NCBI RefSeq assembly: GCF_000022565.1 | Contig: NC_012483.1 | Coordinates: 2,542,001-2,606,000, forward strand | Source of the DNA: Acidobacterium capsulatum ATCC 51196 | GTDB taxonomy: Bacteria > Acidobacteriota > Terriglobia > Terriglobales > Acidobacteriaceae | Length of the DNA: 64,000 bases | Direction of reading: 5' to 3' | Shown here: in pieces, positions 33,454-42,846 of the stretch | How the letters are laid out: each line of letters opens with the position of its first letter | How positions within the stretch are numbered: position 1 is the stretch's first letter | Program-made: the position numbers and the translations under genes | The notes under the pieces: model-generated | What the model was told of the DNA's origin: nothing | Databases searched by the model: none | The model's input: only the letters and a program-made list of their open reading frames with translations

Positions 33454-34836
33454 TTACATCTCCTTCGCGGCGATCGCCACGCTCTGTTCAAAGATGTCGA
33501 GCGCAATCTTCGCCTCATGCTCATTCACAATGAGCGGCGGGGCCAGACGGATCGAGGTCTCGCCGCAACCCAGCACCAGCAGTCCGCGCTCAAAGCACAG
33601 GTCCACGATGCGGTCGCGCAGCGCCGGAGCCACCTCGCGCGTCTTCTGGTCCTTCACAAACTCCACGCCGATCATCAGTCCGCGCCCGCGCACGTCGCCC
33701 ACCACGGGATGCTTCTCTTTCCAGGTGCGCAGCCGCTCCAGTATTTCGCCGCCGCGTTTGGCGGCATTGGCGATGCCCTCGCGCTCCAGCACATCCATGG
33801 TGGCCAGCGCCGCGGCAATCGCCACGGGGTTGCCGCCAAAGGTCGAGGCATGCGAGCCCGGCTTCCAGTCCATGATTTCAGCCCTGGTCATGCAGATGCT
33901 CAGCGGCATGCCTGAGGCAATGCCCTTGGCGATGCAGACAATGTCCGGCTCCACGCCGGAGTCCTGAATGGCCCACCACTGCCCGGTGCGGCCCGCGCCC
34001 GACTGCACCTCATCGGCCACCAGCAGAATGCCGTGCCTGTCGCAAATCTTCCGCAGCTCCTGCAAAAAGATCTTCGGCGCCGGCACATAGCCGCCTTCGC
34101 CCTGGATCGGTTCCACAAAGATCGCGGCGACCTCTTCAGGAGCAAGCGTCGTCTTGAAGAGCTTGTCTTCGATGTAGCGCGCGCAGCCCAGCGCAAAGGC
34201 TTCTTCCTCCTGCGGGCCGCCGCTGCAGCCGCGATACGCATACGGATACCGCACATGCGTCACGCCCGGCACGAGTGGCGAAAAGCGGCGCTTCTGCTGC
34301 GGCTTTGAGGCCGTGAGCGAGAGCGCGCCCATGGTGCGGCCGTGAAACGCGCCGAGAAACGCGATGATGTGCTGGCGGCCGGTGTGGTAGCGGGCAATTT
34401 TCAGCGCGCACTCCACGGCCTCGGCGCCCGAGTTGCCGTAGTAGAAGCGGTGCGGCCCCTTCATCGGCGCCAGTTTCGACAGCCGCTCGGCGAGCGTGAT
34501 CATGTTTTCGTAGTAAAAGTCGGTGCCCGACATGTGAATCAGCTCGGCGGCCTGGCGCTGAATGGCTGTCACCACTTCAGGATGACAGTGGCCGGTCGAG
34601 GTCACGGCAATGCCCGCGGCAAAGTCGAGAAACTCGTTGCCGTCCACATCTTCCACACGCACGCCCCGGCCGCGCTTTGCCACCATGGGATAGGAGCGCG
34701 TGTAGCTGGGCGAGATCAGGCGGTCATCGGCTTCCACCACAGCCCTGGCGTTGGGGCCCGGCAGCGAGGTGACCAGCTTGGGTCCGTAAGTGTGTCGAAT
34801 GTCCTCTTCGGCGTGCGTTTCGGTGGTGGGCGTCAT
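33454..34836 (-). CDS. Class III aminotransferase (GABA/acetylornithine aminotransferase family)
   Basis: The 460-residue PLP enzyme has FAAGIAVTSTGHCHPEVV, YYGNSGAEAVECALKIARYHTGR, IAFLGAFHGRTMGALSLTASK, EPIQGEGGYVPAP, VADEVQSGAGRTGQWWA and the Schiff-base Lys in CIAKGIASGMPLS (about 305), then HASTFGGNPVA. The pattern is that of subgroup III omega-aminotransferases such as 4-aminobutyrate or acetylornithine/lysine aminotransferases; the substrate cannot be fixed. It is 30-40 residues longer at the N-terminus than ArgD. AAGGAGA lies 6 nt before the ATG. The gene is preceded by an unexplained 465-bp leader region. Confidence 0.92.
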   Translation of the reverse strand: MTPTTETHAEEDIRHTYGPKLVTSLPGPNARAVVEADDRLISPSYTRSYPMVAKRGRGVRVEDVDGNEFLDFAAGIAVTSTGHCHPEVVTAIQRQAAELIHMSGTDFYYENMITLAERLSKLAPMKGPHRFYYGNSGAEAVECALKIARYHTGRQHIIAFLGAFHGRTMGALSLTASKPQQKRRFSPLVPGVTHVRYPYAYRGCSGGPQEEEAFALGCARYIEDKLFKTTLAPEEVAAIFVEPIQGEGGYVPAPKIFLQELRKICDRHGILLVADEVQSGAGRTGQWWAIQDSGVEPDIVCIAKGIASGMPLSICMTRAEIMDWKPGSHASTFGGNPVAIAAALATMDVLEREGIANAAKRGGEILERLRTWKEKHPVVGDVRGRGLMIGVEFVKDQKTREVAPALRDRIVDLCFERGLLVLGCGETSIRLAPPLIVNEHEAKIALDIFEQSVAIAAKEM

Positions 34837-35301
34837 TGTCTATTCTCCTTGAGGGCTGCGGATTGTTTGCCGGATGGGTGCGGCACACGGGTGCCGGCGA
34901 TGGCAAACAGGGTCCGGGTGAGGTCATCGATCGGCCACGGAAGCGCTTTCCGGGCGACAAGCGGGTGCGAGAGGAGTCCTCTTCTACCGGCGGCATCTGC
35001 TGCAGAGCACGTGCGTGCCTGCGGAGACGGCGGGGCAGCGGTGACTAGTCGCTGCCGAAGAGGCTAGGTCGCGTGCGGGTGGGCAGCACGCGCAGATGAC
35101 GCCGGGGAGCAATCGACCGCACAAACGACCGGCTCCAGCTCTTGCGGCTGAAAGCAACCGGGTACGGAATGTGCTTGGTGTGCATCGGCAGGCGTGCTCT
35201 CCGTTGGCAGAAGAGTAGCACGCCAAAAGGGATTTGCAGAAGAACTTTGACTCCCGTCCGCCTCAGGAGCGGGCGCGGATGAGAATCCTGTCATGCCGCG
35301 A
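34837..35301. other. Long intergenic region upstream of the aminotransferase, no gene seen
   Basis: About 465 bp lie between the aminotransferase start and the antiporter stop. Short frames on both strands have no recognisable sequence. On the reverse strand there are several short inverted repeats (for example GAGGA..TCCTC near 34975), so a structured leader is possible. I could not match it to a known riboswitch. Confidence 0.4.
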
Positions 35302-36531
35302 TCAGGCCGCGGCCATTGGCTCCGGCTGCCTTCTCTCCAGATAGCGAAACGCTATTCTGAGCAGCATGGGAGTCGCAAATGTGGTCACCACCGCCATTAG
35401 AACCAGCGTCGTGAAGAGCTGGCGTCCGATCAGGCCGCTTGCCAGGGCAATGTTGGCAATGACCAGTTCCATGACGCCTCGGCCATTCAACCCGACGCCC
35501 AGCGCCCAGCTCTCGGCCTGGTTCAGCTTTGCAAAGCGGCCGCCGAGGTAGCCTCCCAGAATCTTTCCGGCAAAGGAAACCGCCAGCACGGCCGCCACCA
35601 GTGGCCAATCCCTGAGGCTGGAAGCGTCGAATTCAAGACCGATGGCCGCGAAAAATACAGGACCGACAAACCCCATCGTCACGCTCGAAGCCGTTTGCTC
35701 GATATGCTTGAAGTTCTTCTTTCCGAGAGCTTCGTGGCTTAACAGCATGGACCCGAAAAAGGCTCCCACCACGAAGTCCAGACCGAGCAGCTCAGAGAAG
35801 CTGGCAAATGCAATCACAAAAAGCAGAATGCTGGCAAAACGAACCTCGTCTCCTTTGAATCCTGTGAGGACTCTTTCCAGCGGCCCGCTGGTTTTAAGGA
35901 GTCGTGTCGGTGAATAGCGCCGGATCAGACGCGCGACGACCGCAAAAACGATCATGAAAATCAGCGCCTTGCCCAGAGACTCTCCAATCGAGAGAAAGAA
36001 TTGCTCCAGGGTTGCGGGCGCATTCTTCAAGTCGAGAATGACGCCTAGTATCAGCAGCGACACAACATCATTGGCAACAGCAGCCGAAACAATTCTCTGG
36101 CCTATGTTGCTTTGCAGCTTGCCGAGGTCCATCAGAATGCGCACGCTCACCGGCAACGCCGTAATCGCGATGCACAGGCCCAGAAACGCCATGCGCATAT
36201 CGTTCATGCCGAACAGGTAGCCGAGCAGGATTCCGCCCAGCAGGGGCACAATGAATCCGGCGGCGCTCACCCAGGCTCCGCGCCCTCGAAACGAGTCCAC
36301 GAGAGCGCTCAAATTCATTTCCATACCCGCAAGAAAGACCAGCAGTAAAACGCCAATATCGGCAATGGCCTTGATTTCCGGAGTGTAATGAACGTAGCCG
36401 AGGCAGGAGGGCCCCAGAATGATTCCTGCCGCTATCTCACCCAGCATGGCTGGCTGGCCAAAGCGCGTCACAACTTCGCCAAGCACGCGCGACAACAACA
36501 GCAGCAGAAGAAGGGACTGTATGAGGCTCAT
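35302..36531 (-). CDS. Cation:proton antiporter (CPA2 / KefB-NapA type)
   Basis: The 409-residue protein has about 12 hydrophobic helices and the conserved CPA2 features FGQPAMLGEIAAGIILGPSCLGYV, LLLVFLAGMEMNLSALVDS, ALPVSVRILMDLG, SAAVANDVVSLLIL (the ND helix that carries the transport Asp) and LGVGLNGRGVMELVIANIAL. It exchanges Na+ or K+ for protons across the inner membrane. There is no C-terminal TrkA/RCK domain, so it is a NapA/KefB-core form. GAGGAAG lies 3 nt before the ATG. Confidence 0.92.
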   Translation of the reverse strand: MSLIQSLLLLLLLSRVLGEVVTRFGQPAMLGEIAAGIILGPSCLGYVHYTPEIKAIADIGVLLLVFLAGMEMNLSALVDSFRGRGAWVSAAGFIVPLLGGILLGYLFGMNDMRMAFLGLCIAITALPVSVRILMDLGKLQSNIGQRIVSAAVANDVVSLLILGVILDLKNAPATLEQFFLSIGESLGKALIFMIVFAVVARLIRRYSPTRLLKTSGPLERVLTGFKGDEVRFASILLFVIAFASFSELLGLDFVVGAFFGSMLLSHEALGKKNFKHIEQTASSVTMGFVGPVFFAAIGLEFDASSLRDWPLVAAVLAVSFAGKILGGYLGGRFAKLNQAESWALGVGLNGRGVMELVIANIALASGLIGRQLFTTLVLMAVVTTFATPMLLRIAFRYLERRQPEPMAAA

Positions 36532-36913
36532 AAACTTCCTCGTTAGGATCGTTGAGCCGTCAGGCTAACACAGCCCTCCTGACGGAATCACGCGTGGCCC
36601 TATGCGGCGAAGCCGCAAAAGCCGGCCCAAAAGGAGAAGGCTCCAGTCGTAGGATGCCGTAATCGAGCATGGCAACTGCTTGGCGACGGCAACACTATCC
36701 ATCCGCGGGCAAAGGAAAAGGGAGACATCACGGTAGCACGCGGAACATAGCTTTTCTCCATGACAGCTTTGCTGGTTCTCTCAGGCTGCGGAGCCGACAG
36801 CAGTAGGAGCAGCGGCAGCTTCGCAATATCAGGCGGCTCCCCACACAGCAGTCCCGCTTACTCTCGATACCTTCCTCGCCTCTCCGCGCAAACGATAGGA
36901 TGGTAAGAACCCA
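36532..36913. other. Intergenic region, no gene seen
   Basis: About 380 bp between divergent transporters. Near its right end TAGGAT (36896-36901) lies 12 nt before the EamA start and may be its -10. Nothing else is recognised. Confidence 0.5.
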
Positions 36914-37879
36914 ATGCCTTCTTCTTCCTCTCATGCTGGGCCGGCACGGCTTGCCGTTCTGCTGGCGTTTGGCAGCGTTTACTTCTTTTGGGGAGCCACC
37001 TACACGGCCATGAGCATCGGCGTGCATCTGCTGCCGGCGCCCATTCTGGCCGGTACGCGCATGCTTATCGGCGCGGCGCTCATGCTGTTGTTCTGCAAGC
37101 TCAGAGGCAAAAAGATCTTTTATTCGCGCGGCGTCATGGCGCGCCTCGGCCTGCTCGGCGTCATGCTGCTCTTCATGGGCAATGTCGGCCTGGTCTGGAG
37201 CGAGAAGTATCTCGCCAGCGGCCTCGCCGCGCTCATTGTCGCCATTGTGCCGCTTTATGTGGCCGTGATTGAGGCCGTGACCGGAGGCGAGCAGTTGCGG
37301 CGCCGCGGGCTCTTTGGGCTCTTCCTCGGCTTTCTGGCCCTCATCGCTCTGCTGTGGCCCAGCTTTCATGAGGCGCTGCTGCCGCGCCACGGCAGCTCCA
37401 TGCAGATCATTGCCGCCATCATCGTGCTGCTGGGCGCGCTGAGTTTTGCTTCCGGCTCGGTGCTCTCGCGGCACATGCAGTTGCCGGTGCCGCCGCTGGT
37501 GGCCGCCGGATGGGAGATGGGCGCGGCCGGCCTAGCCAACGTAGTGCTGGCCACCGCGACGTGGCAATGGCCGCATGCCACCTGGAACTGGCACAGCCTC
37601 GCCGCCATCGGCTACCTGATTCTCTTTGGATCGCTGCTCGGCTTCAGTTGCTACATCTGGCTTATTCACCACGTGCCGGTGGCCAAGGTGGCCACCTATG
37701 CGTATGTGAATCCCGTGGTCGCGGTGATTCTTGGCGTGCTGGTGCTGCATGAGCACATGCAGCCCACCGAATACTTCGGCATGGTCGCCGTCATAGCTTC
37801 GGTCGCGCTGGTCACCTCTTCACAGATGAAGAGCGGCAAGCCGGCCGCCGCGCCTGCTCCGGTTGAGAACGAAGCCTGA
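36914..37879 (+). CDS. EamA/DMT-family transporter
   Basis: The 321-residue protein shows ten predicted helices as two EamA repeats. The first includes FGSVYFFWGATYTAMSIGVHLLPAPILAGTRML and LLFMGNVGLVWSEKYLASGLAALIVAIVPLYVA. The second includes LLGALSFASGSVLSRHMQLP and VAKVATYAYVNPVVAVILGVL. The family exports amino acids or other metabolites (RhaT/YdcZ/YedA types); the substrate is unknown. The C-terminus is short and polar with several Ala/Pro. It converges on cysS with 8 nt between stops. Confidence 0.92.
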   Translation: MPSSSSHAGPARLAVLLAFGSVYFFWGATYTAMSIGVHLLPAPILAGTRMLIGAALMLLFCKLRGKKIFYSRGVMARLGLLGVMLLFMGNVGLVWSEKYLASGLAALIVAIVPLYVAVIEAVTGGEQLRRRGLFGLFLGFLALIALLWPSFHEALLPRHGSSMQIIAAIIVLLGALSFASGSVLSRHMQLPVPPLVAAGWEMGAAGLANVVLATATWQWPHATWNWHSLAAIGYLILFGSLLGFSCYIWLIHHVPVAKVATYAYVNPVVAVILGVLVLHEHMQPTEYFGMVAVIASVALVTSSQMKSGKPAAAPAPVENEA

Positions 37880-37887
37880 CGCCGCGC

Positions 37888-39363
37888 CTACTTCCGCTTC
37901 CAGCGAACGCCCTCTTTCGAGTCCTCGATCACGATGCCCTTCTCGGCCAGTTCATTGCGAATCTGGTCGGCGCGCGCAAAGTTCCGCGCCCGCTTGGCCT
38001 TCGTGCGCTCATCCACCAGCGCCTGAATCTGCTCATCGCTCAAGCCGCGCTGCGCCAGCACTTCGTGGGCGGCCTCGTTCAGGCGGCCTTCCTGCTCGGC
38101 CCACTCCAGCGCAAACTTTGTGATGGCGGCGTCGCGGTCTTCGAGCACGTTGAAGACGGAATCGAACTCGCGCAGCACGGCGAGAATCTCCGCGACATTT
38201 TCCGTGCTGAGCGTACCGGCATCGGCGGCGGCATTGCCCGCGCGCACCAGGTCAAAGATCGCCGCGCGCGCCTCTGCTGTGTTCAGGTCGTTTTCGAGTC
38301 CTGCGCGAAACTCCTTCCGCGCCTTCTCTGTCTCCGTGCTCAGCGCCGCATTCTTTTCCGTCGCGGGAGTTACGGTCAGCATGCGCTGGTAAAACGTCCG
38401 CAGGCGCTCGACCGCGGTCGTCTCGGCCGCGAGCCCTTCAAAGGTAAAGTTCAACTGCTGCCGGTAGGGCACCGAGATCAGCAGCATGCGAATTGCCGAG
38501 GCCTTGTAGCCCTTCAGCAGCAGGTCGCGCAGCGTGTAGAAGTTGCCCTCGGACTTCGACATCTTGCGGCCTTCCACCAGCAGAAACCGCACGTGAAACC
38601 AGTGCCGCGCAAAGGTCTTGTGGCTGGCGCACTCTGACTGGGCAATCTCATTCTCGTGGTGCGGAAACATCAGGTCTTCGCCGCCGCCGTGCAGATCAAT
38701 CGACTCGCCCAGATACTCCATCGCCATGGCGGAGCACTCGATGTGCCAGCCCGGCCGACCCGCGCCCAGCGGCGTCTCCCAGAAGTGCTCGCCCGGCTTG
38801 GGCGACTTCCACAGCGCAAAGTCCCGCGCCGAGTCTTTCTCGTACTCGTCCACGTCTACGCGCGCGCCGTCGCTGATGCCGGTCAGGTCTTTCTTTGAGA
38901 GCTTGCCGTAGTCCTTGAAGCGCGCAATGCGGAAGTACCACGAGCCGTCTTCGGTCTTATAGGCAATGTCCTGCGCAGCCAACTGCTCAATCAGCTTCAC
39001 CATCGCCGGAATATGCTCGGTTGCGCGCGCAATCACCTCCGGCTCGGCCACGCCCAGCGCGTGCAGGTCTTCAAAGAATGCCTGCTCATATTTTTTGGTG
39101 TACTCGGCAATCGGCACTCCGGCCCTGGTGGCGTTGCGAATGATCTTGTCATCCACATCCGTCACGTTCATCACGTGCCGCACGGTTATGCCCTCCAGTT
39201 GCAGCGCGCGCCGCAGCACATCCACATGACAGAAGGTGCGAAAGTTGCCGATGTGCCCGTAGTCGTACACGGTCGGCCCGCAGGCATACATGCGGAAGGT
39301 TTGCCCGTCGGCGGGCGTGAGTGCTTCGATCTGGCCGGAGAGAGTATTGAAGAGTCGAATCAT
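37888..39363 (-). CDS. cysS: Cysteinyl-tRNA synthetase
   Basis: From the ATG at 39363 this is a 491-residue class I synthetase. It has ACGPTVYDYGHIGNFRTF with the first zinc Cys and the HIGH motif, the zinc ligands in GRPGWHIECSAMAMEYLG and GGGEDLMFPHHENEIAQSE, and KMSKSEGNFYTLRD as KMSKS. The C-terminus has the DALR helical domain and a conserved VRWKRK end. It charges tRNA-Cys. The frame continues upstream to 39438 without a conserved sequence; MIRLFNTLSG is the usual N-terminus. Confidence 0.96.
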   Translation of the reverse strand: MIRLFNTLSGQIEALTPADGQTFRMYACGPTVYDYGHIGNFRTFCHVDVLRRALQLEGITVRHVMNVTDVDDKIIRNATRAGVPIAEYTKKYEQAFFEDLHALGVAEPEVIARATEHIPAMVKLIEQLAAQDIAYKTEDGSWYFRIARFKDYGKLSKKDLTGISDGARVDVDEYEKDSARDFALWKSPKPGEHFWETPLGAGRPGWHIECSAMAMEYLGESIDLHGGGEDLMFPHHENEIAQSECASHKTFARHWFHVRFLLVEGRKMSKSEGNFYTLRDLLLKGYKASAIRMLLISVPYRQQLNFTFEGLAAETTAVERLRTFYQRMLTVTPATEKNAALSTETEKARKEFRAGLENDLNTAEARAAIFDLVRAGNAAADAGTLSTENVAEILAVLREFDSVFNVLEDRDAAITKFALEWAEQEGRLNEAAHEVLAQRGLSDEQIQALVDERTKAKRARNFARADQIRNELAEKGIVIEDSKEGVRWKRK

Positions 39364-39498
39364 GCAGAGGACTGAAATATCGCGGTTCGCTCTGAAAATT
39401 CTAGCAGCGGCGGAGCTTTGAGCTGATTTTCCCGCCACAGTCCCGGCGAATCACGCTTTTATCCCAAACAGCGAAAGGCGCCGAAGGCGCGTCCGGTC

Positions 39499-39530
39499 GG
39501 GTGCCCCGGGTCCGTGTGTCCGGACCCGGA
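39499..39530. repeat. REP-like palindrome, copy 2
   Basis: Same unit as at 33400 (GGGTGCCCCGGGTCCG then GTGT then CCGGACCCGGA). It lies 4 nt from the tsaD stop codon, between tsaD and cysS. Confidence 0.8.
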
Positions 39531-39533
39531 ATT

Positions 39534-40739
39534 TCAGGACCCCAGCTTCAATCCCGCGGCCGCTGTCAGCGTCTCGCCGGCAAATTCGCTCGTGATCAGC
39601 TTGGGCCAGGCCGCGGCGGCAATCATGGCCGCATTGTCGGTCGCGAGTTTCAGCGAAGGAAAAGCGACCGGCAGCCCCTGCGCCGCGGCTTCTGCCGTGA
39701 AGCGCTCGCGCAGCTCGCGGTTGGCCGCGACGCCGCCCGAGACCAGAATCTCGGCGACGTCATACCGCTCCGCCGCGCGAAAGGTCTTGCGGACCAAATC
39801 TCCCACCACGGCGCGCTGAAAGCTCGCCAGCAGGTCGAGCGACTCCTGATCGCAAAGTGCCCGCACGGCCTCCAGGTCGCGCCGGGGCGAAGCATCGGGC
39901 ATCGTGGCCATCGCCTGCCGCCGCGCCGCGATGCGCGCCTCCATGTCATGCGTCTGCACATAGCGCAGCACCGCCGTCTTGATGCCGCTGAAGGAGAAGT
40001 ACGTCGCCTCCTCAGGGTGCAGCGCCACAGGATCAGCGCGCCGGTGCGCCTTGGCCTTCACCTGCGCAAAGGAGAATGGCACCGCCCGCGCGTCGCCAAA
40101 GGGAGCCAGCGCATCCACCCAGGGTCCGCCGGGATACCCCAGCCCCAGCAGCTTGGCGACCTTGTCAAAGGCCTCGCCGGCGGCGTCATCGACCGTGCGG
40201 CCCACATTGCGGTAGGTCCACGCGTGGTGGGTCTCCTGCGCCAGATAAAGGTGCGTATGTCCGCCGGAAACCACCAGTGCGAGCTTCGGCTGGCCGTGTT
40301 CCGGCGTTGCCTGGGTCTCCGCAGGTTGCAGCACGCGCTCCAGCAGCACCGCGTGAATGTGCCCTTCCAGATGATTCACCGCAATCAGCGGCTTGCCCAG
40401 CGCCAGGGCCAGCGCCTTGGCATAGCTCACGCCCACCAGCAGCGCTCCCGGCAGCCCAGGGCCTTCGGTCACAGCCACGGCGTCCAGATCGTCAAAGGCT
40501 ACGCCCGCGCCGGCCATGGCCTGCTCCACCACCGGCACAATGGCGCGCAGATGCTCGCGCGAGGCCAGCTCCGGAACCACTCCGCCAAACGGCGCATGCA
40601 CGGCAATCTGTGAGGCAATCACATTGCTGAGCGCCTCGCGCCCGCCGCGCACCACCGCCGCCGAGGTCTCGTCGCACGAGCTTTCGATGCCCAGAATCAG
40701 CCCCGTCCGCGCCCGCTCGCCTGTCTGCCCGCTTGCCAT
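39534..40739 (-). CDS. tsaD: tRNA N6-threonylcarbamoyladenosine (t6A37) synthase subunit TsaD
   Basis: The 401-residue ASKHA-fold protein has [49 protein letters not shown], the metal-binding [10 protein letters not shown] (His residues near 121 and 125), [12 protein letters not shown] and the C-terminal [14 protein letters not shown] with [15 protein letters not shown]. With TsaB, TsaC and TsaE it installs t6A at position 37 of ANN-decoding tRNAs. It is about 55 residues longer than E. coli TsaD, mostly as internal inserts. TAAAAT lies 9 nt before the ATG with no Shine-Dalgarno sequence. Confidence 0.97.
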   Translation of the reverse strand: MASGQTGERARTGLILGIESSCDETSAAVVRGGREALSNVIASQIAVHAPFGGVVPELASREHLRAIVPVVEQAMAGAGVAFDDLDAVAVTEGPGLPGALLVGVSYAKALALALGKPLIAVNHLEGHIHAVLLERVLQPAETQATPEHGQPKLALVVSGGHTHLYLAQETHHAWTYRNVGRTVDDAAGEAFDKVAKLLGLGYPGGPWVDALAPFGDARAVPFSFAQVKAKAHRRADPVALHPEEATYFSFSGIKTAVLRYVQTHDMEARIAARRQAMATMPDASPRRDLEAVRALCDQESLDLLASFQRAVVGDLVRKTFRAAERYDVAEILVSGGVAANRELRERFTAEAAAQGLPVAFPSLKLATDNAAMIAAAAWPKLITSEFAGETLTAAAGLKLGS

Positions 40740-40816
40740 GTTCTTTCTATTTTATGGATTCCACGCACCATCCGGGTGCGGGGTGTCGCGGACCCCGCAA
40801 CCGCCCATCCCCATCT

Positions 40817-40850
40817 GGGTGCCCCGGGTCCGTGTGTCCGGACCCGGGAT
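40817..40850. repeat. REP-like palindrome, copy 3
   Basis: Identical core to the copies at 33400 and 39499. A second small palindrome (GCGGGGT...ACCCCGC) sits just upstream at about 40776, also between tsaD and cca. Confidence 0.8.
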
Positions 40851-40919
40851 TTCCAACTGTCCGCCCATCCCGATCCTCTTTTGCACTTGAAATCCAACCG
40901 CTGCATCATCAATGCAGGC

Positions 40920-42308
40920 ATGCCCTCCACGCCCATCCCGTTCTCGTCTTTCCCGGCATCCCCGGCCTTTCGCGCCGCCGCGCACATCGTCGCCCATCTG
41001 CGCGCCCACGGCTATGAGGCATACTTTGCCGGGGGATGCGTCCGTGACATGCTGCTCGGCCACCCGCCCAAGGACTATGACGTCACCACTCGCGCCCGTC
41101 CGGACGTGGTGCTTGCGCTCTTTCCGCGCACCTATGCCGTTGGCGCGCACTTCGGCGTCGTGCTGGTCGCCGATGAAATCGACGGCCAGCCCATCACCAC
41201 CGAGGTGGCCACCTTTCGCAGCGACGGAGCGTACCTCGACGGACGCCGCCCCTCTGAGGTCGCCTTTGCCGACCGGCCTGAGGACGATGTGCTCCGCCGC
41301 GACTTCACCATCAACGGCATGCTGCTCGACCCGGAAAAGTGGCAGCAGACCGGCTCGCTCGACGACGCTGTGCTCGACTTTGTGGACGGCCGCGCCGATC
41401 TGAGCGCCGGCATCGTGCGCGCCATCGGCCACGCCGAGCGGCGCTTCACCGAGGACAAGCTGCGCATGCTGCGCGCCGTGCGCTTTGCCGCGCGCTTTGG
41501 TTACGAATTGGAGCCGGAGACCTTCGCCGCGCTCCGCCAGCTTGCGCCCGGCATCGCGCAGGTGAGCCGCGAGCGCGTCCGTGACGAGCTGACCCGCATG
41601 CTCACTGAGGGCCATGCCCGCCACGCCTTTGAGCTGCTCGATGCCAGCGGCCTGCTGCGCGAGGTGCTGCCGGAGATTGACCGCCTGCATGGCGTCGAGC
41701 AGCCGCCCCAGTACCACCCCGAGGGCGACGTCTGGGTTCACACCCTGCTGCTGCTGGAGAAGCTTGCGCCCGGCTGCCCGGCCACGCTCGCCTGGGGAGC
41801 CTTGCTGCACGACGTGGGCAAGCCGGCGACCTTTGAGCGCGCGCCTGACCGCATCCGCTTTAGCGGCCATGTGGAGGTGGGAGTCAAAATCGCGGCCGAA
41901 ATCTGCCGCCGCCTGCGCTTCTCGAACGACGAGACCGAGCAGATTCTCGCCCTCGTGGAGAATCACATGCGCTTTGGCGACATCCAGCGCATGAAGCCCT
42001 CCACGCTCAAGCGCTTCTTCCGTCTGCCCGGCTTTGACGAGCATCTGGAGCTGCATCGCATCGACTGCCTCTCGAGCCACGGCGATCTCACGCTGTATGA
42101 GTTTGCGCAGCAGCAGTACCACGCGCTGCCGCCCGAGGCTGTTCGGCCGCCGCTGCTGGTCACGGGTCGCGACCTCATCGAGGCTGGCTACCAGCCCGGC
42201 CCGCAATTTCGCCAGTGGCTGGCCCTCGCCGAGGATGCGCAGCTTGAGGGCCGCATTCATTCGCGCGAAGAGGGGCTGGCGCTCATTCGGGAAGCTGCCG
42301 CTCTCTAA
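40920..42308 (+). CDS. cca: CCA tRNA nucleotidyltransferase / polyA polymerase family protein
   Basis: From the ATG at 40920 the protein has 462 residues. The nucleotidyltransferase head has AYFAGGCVRDMLLGHPPKDYDVTT with the carboxylates of the active site and RRDFTINGMLLDP. The neck has EDKLRMLRAVRFAARF. A C-terminal HD domain is seen (ALLHDVGKPAT near 294, VENHMRFGD). The set of motifs is that of class II CCA-adding enzymes or poly(A) polymerases; which one cannot be decided by eye. Both tRNA genes in the window already encode CCA, so a repair role is likely. The frame is open upstream, across a repeat, to 40776. Confidence 0.93.
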   Translation: MPSTPIPFSSFPASPAFRAAAHIVAHLRAHGYEAYFAGGCVRDMLLGHPPKDYDVTTRARPDVVLALFPRTYAVGAHFGVVLVADEIDGQPITTEVATFRSDGAYLDGRRPSEVAFADRPEDDVLRRDFTINGMLLDPEKWQQTGSLDDAVLDFVDGRADLSAGIVRAIGHAERRFTEDKLRMLRAVRFAARFGYELEPETFAALRQLAPGIAQVSRERVRDELTRMLTEGHARHAFELLDASGLLREVLPEIDRLHGVEQPPQYHPEGDVWVHTLLLLEKLAPGCPATLAWGALLHDVGKPATFERAPDRIRFSGHVEVGVKIAAEICRRLRFSNDETEQILALVENHMRFGDIQRMKPSTLKRFFRLPGFDEHLELHRIDCLSSHGDLTLYEFAQQQYHALPPEAVRPPLLVTGRDLIEAGYQPGPQFRQWLALAEDAQLEGRIHSREEGLALIREAAAL

Positions 42309-42342
42309 GGTAGCCGCTTCCGGCTGAGGCGGCGGCCAAATG

Positions 42343-42374
42343 CGACAGGGAACGCCCGTGGGCGTTCCCTGTCG
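42343..42374. terminator. Perfect hairpin between convergent cca and the 55-residue gene
   Basis: CGACAGGGAACGCC and GGCGTTCCCTGTCG form a perfect 14-bp stem with a 4-nt loop between two convergent genes. No T-run follows on either strand, so termination is inferred from location only. Confidence 0.5.
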
Positions 42375-42398
42375 TGTGCTGAGTTGCCTGCGGACGGT

Positions 42399-42566
42399 CT
42401 AGTGACCGTCCCCGTCGCCGTCATGAGCCACGGCCGCCTGGCCCTGCGGGCTGATGCTGACCGTGTCCTGTGGAAGCGTGGCTTTCTGCGCCGCCGGAGC
42501 AGCCGCCGCCTGTGAAGCAGAGCTGACCTCCGCCGTCTGTGTGGCTGCGGATACAGGTGAAATCAT
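42399..42566 (-). CDS. Short Ala/Gln-rich peptide with TVSISPQGQ motif
   Basis: A strong AGGAGG lies 9 nt before the ATG at 42566, giving 55 residues. The sequence is Ala/Ser/Gln-rich with DTVSISPQGQAAVAHDG near the end and a His/Asp/Gly tail (DGDGDGH). There is no signal peptide or helix-forming hydrophobic stretch. The DTVSIS-type motif occurs in small proteins of the YjfB/motility-associated kind, but this is a weak resemblance. Function unknown. Confidence 0.65.
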   Translation of the reverse strand: MISPVSAATQTAEVSSASQAAAAPAAQKATLPQDTVSISPQGQAAVAHDGDGDGH

Positions 42567-42763
42567 AAGAATATTCCTCCTGTCTTTCCCATCGTCCCTC
42601 CTGCTGGGCGTCTTTAGCCGTCCCGGCCTATCTGTCAGAAACGTCATGTACTTGTCATGCAAGCACTTAGATACATTCCGCCGCCTCTGCCGGGGAGCAC
42701 TTTCTGCGCGGCTGTGCCGGGTTCTGTGGCTGCATGGCCGCAGGTGTGTGGGGCCACTCTCGT

Positions 42764-42769
42764 ATAATG
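42764..42769 (+). promoter_or_regulatory. Consensus -10 TATAAT upstream of greA
   Basis: A perfect TATAAT lies 77 nt before the greA start, giving a leader of about 70 nt. No matching -35 is evident 16-18 nt upstream. Confidence 0.45.
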
Positions 42770-42846
42770 GTCAAAACCAAGGCGGTCTTCCGGCCTTGCC
42801 GTCTGTCTGGCGGCCCGTCGTCGTGTGCCGCAGAGATTGAAGTCTT

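Noticed and set aside
40752-42260. 502-codon frame on the reverse strand opposite cca
   Set aside because: The protein is a His/Arg/Ala-rich antisense artefact; cca on the other strand is complete and conserved.
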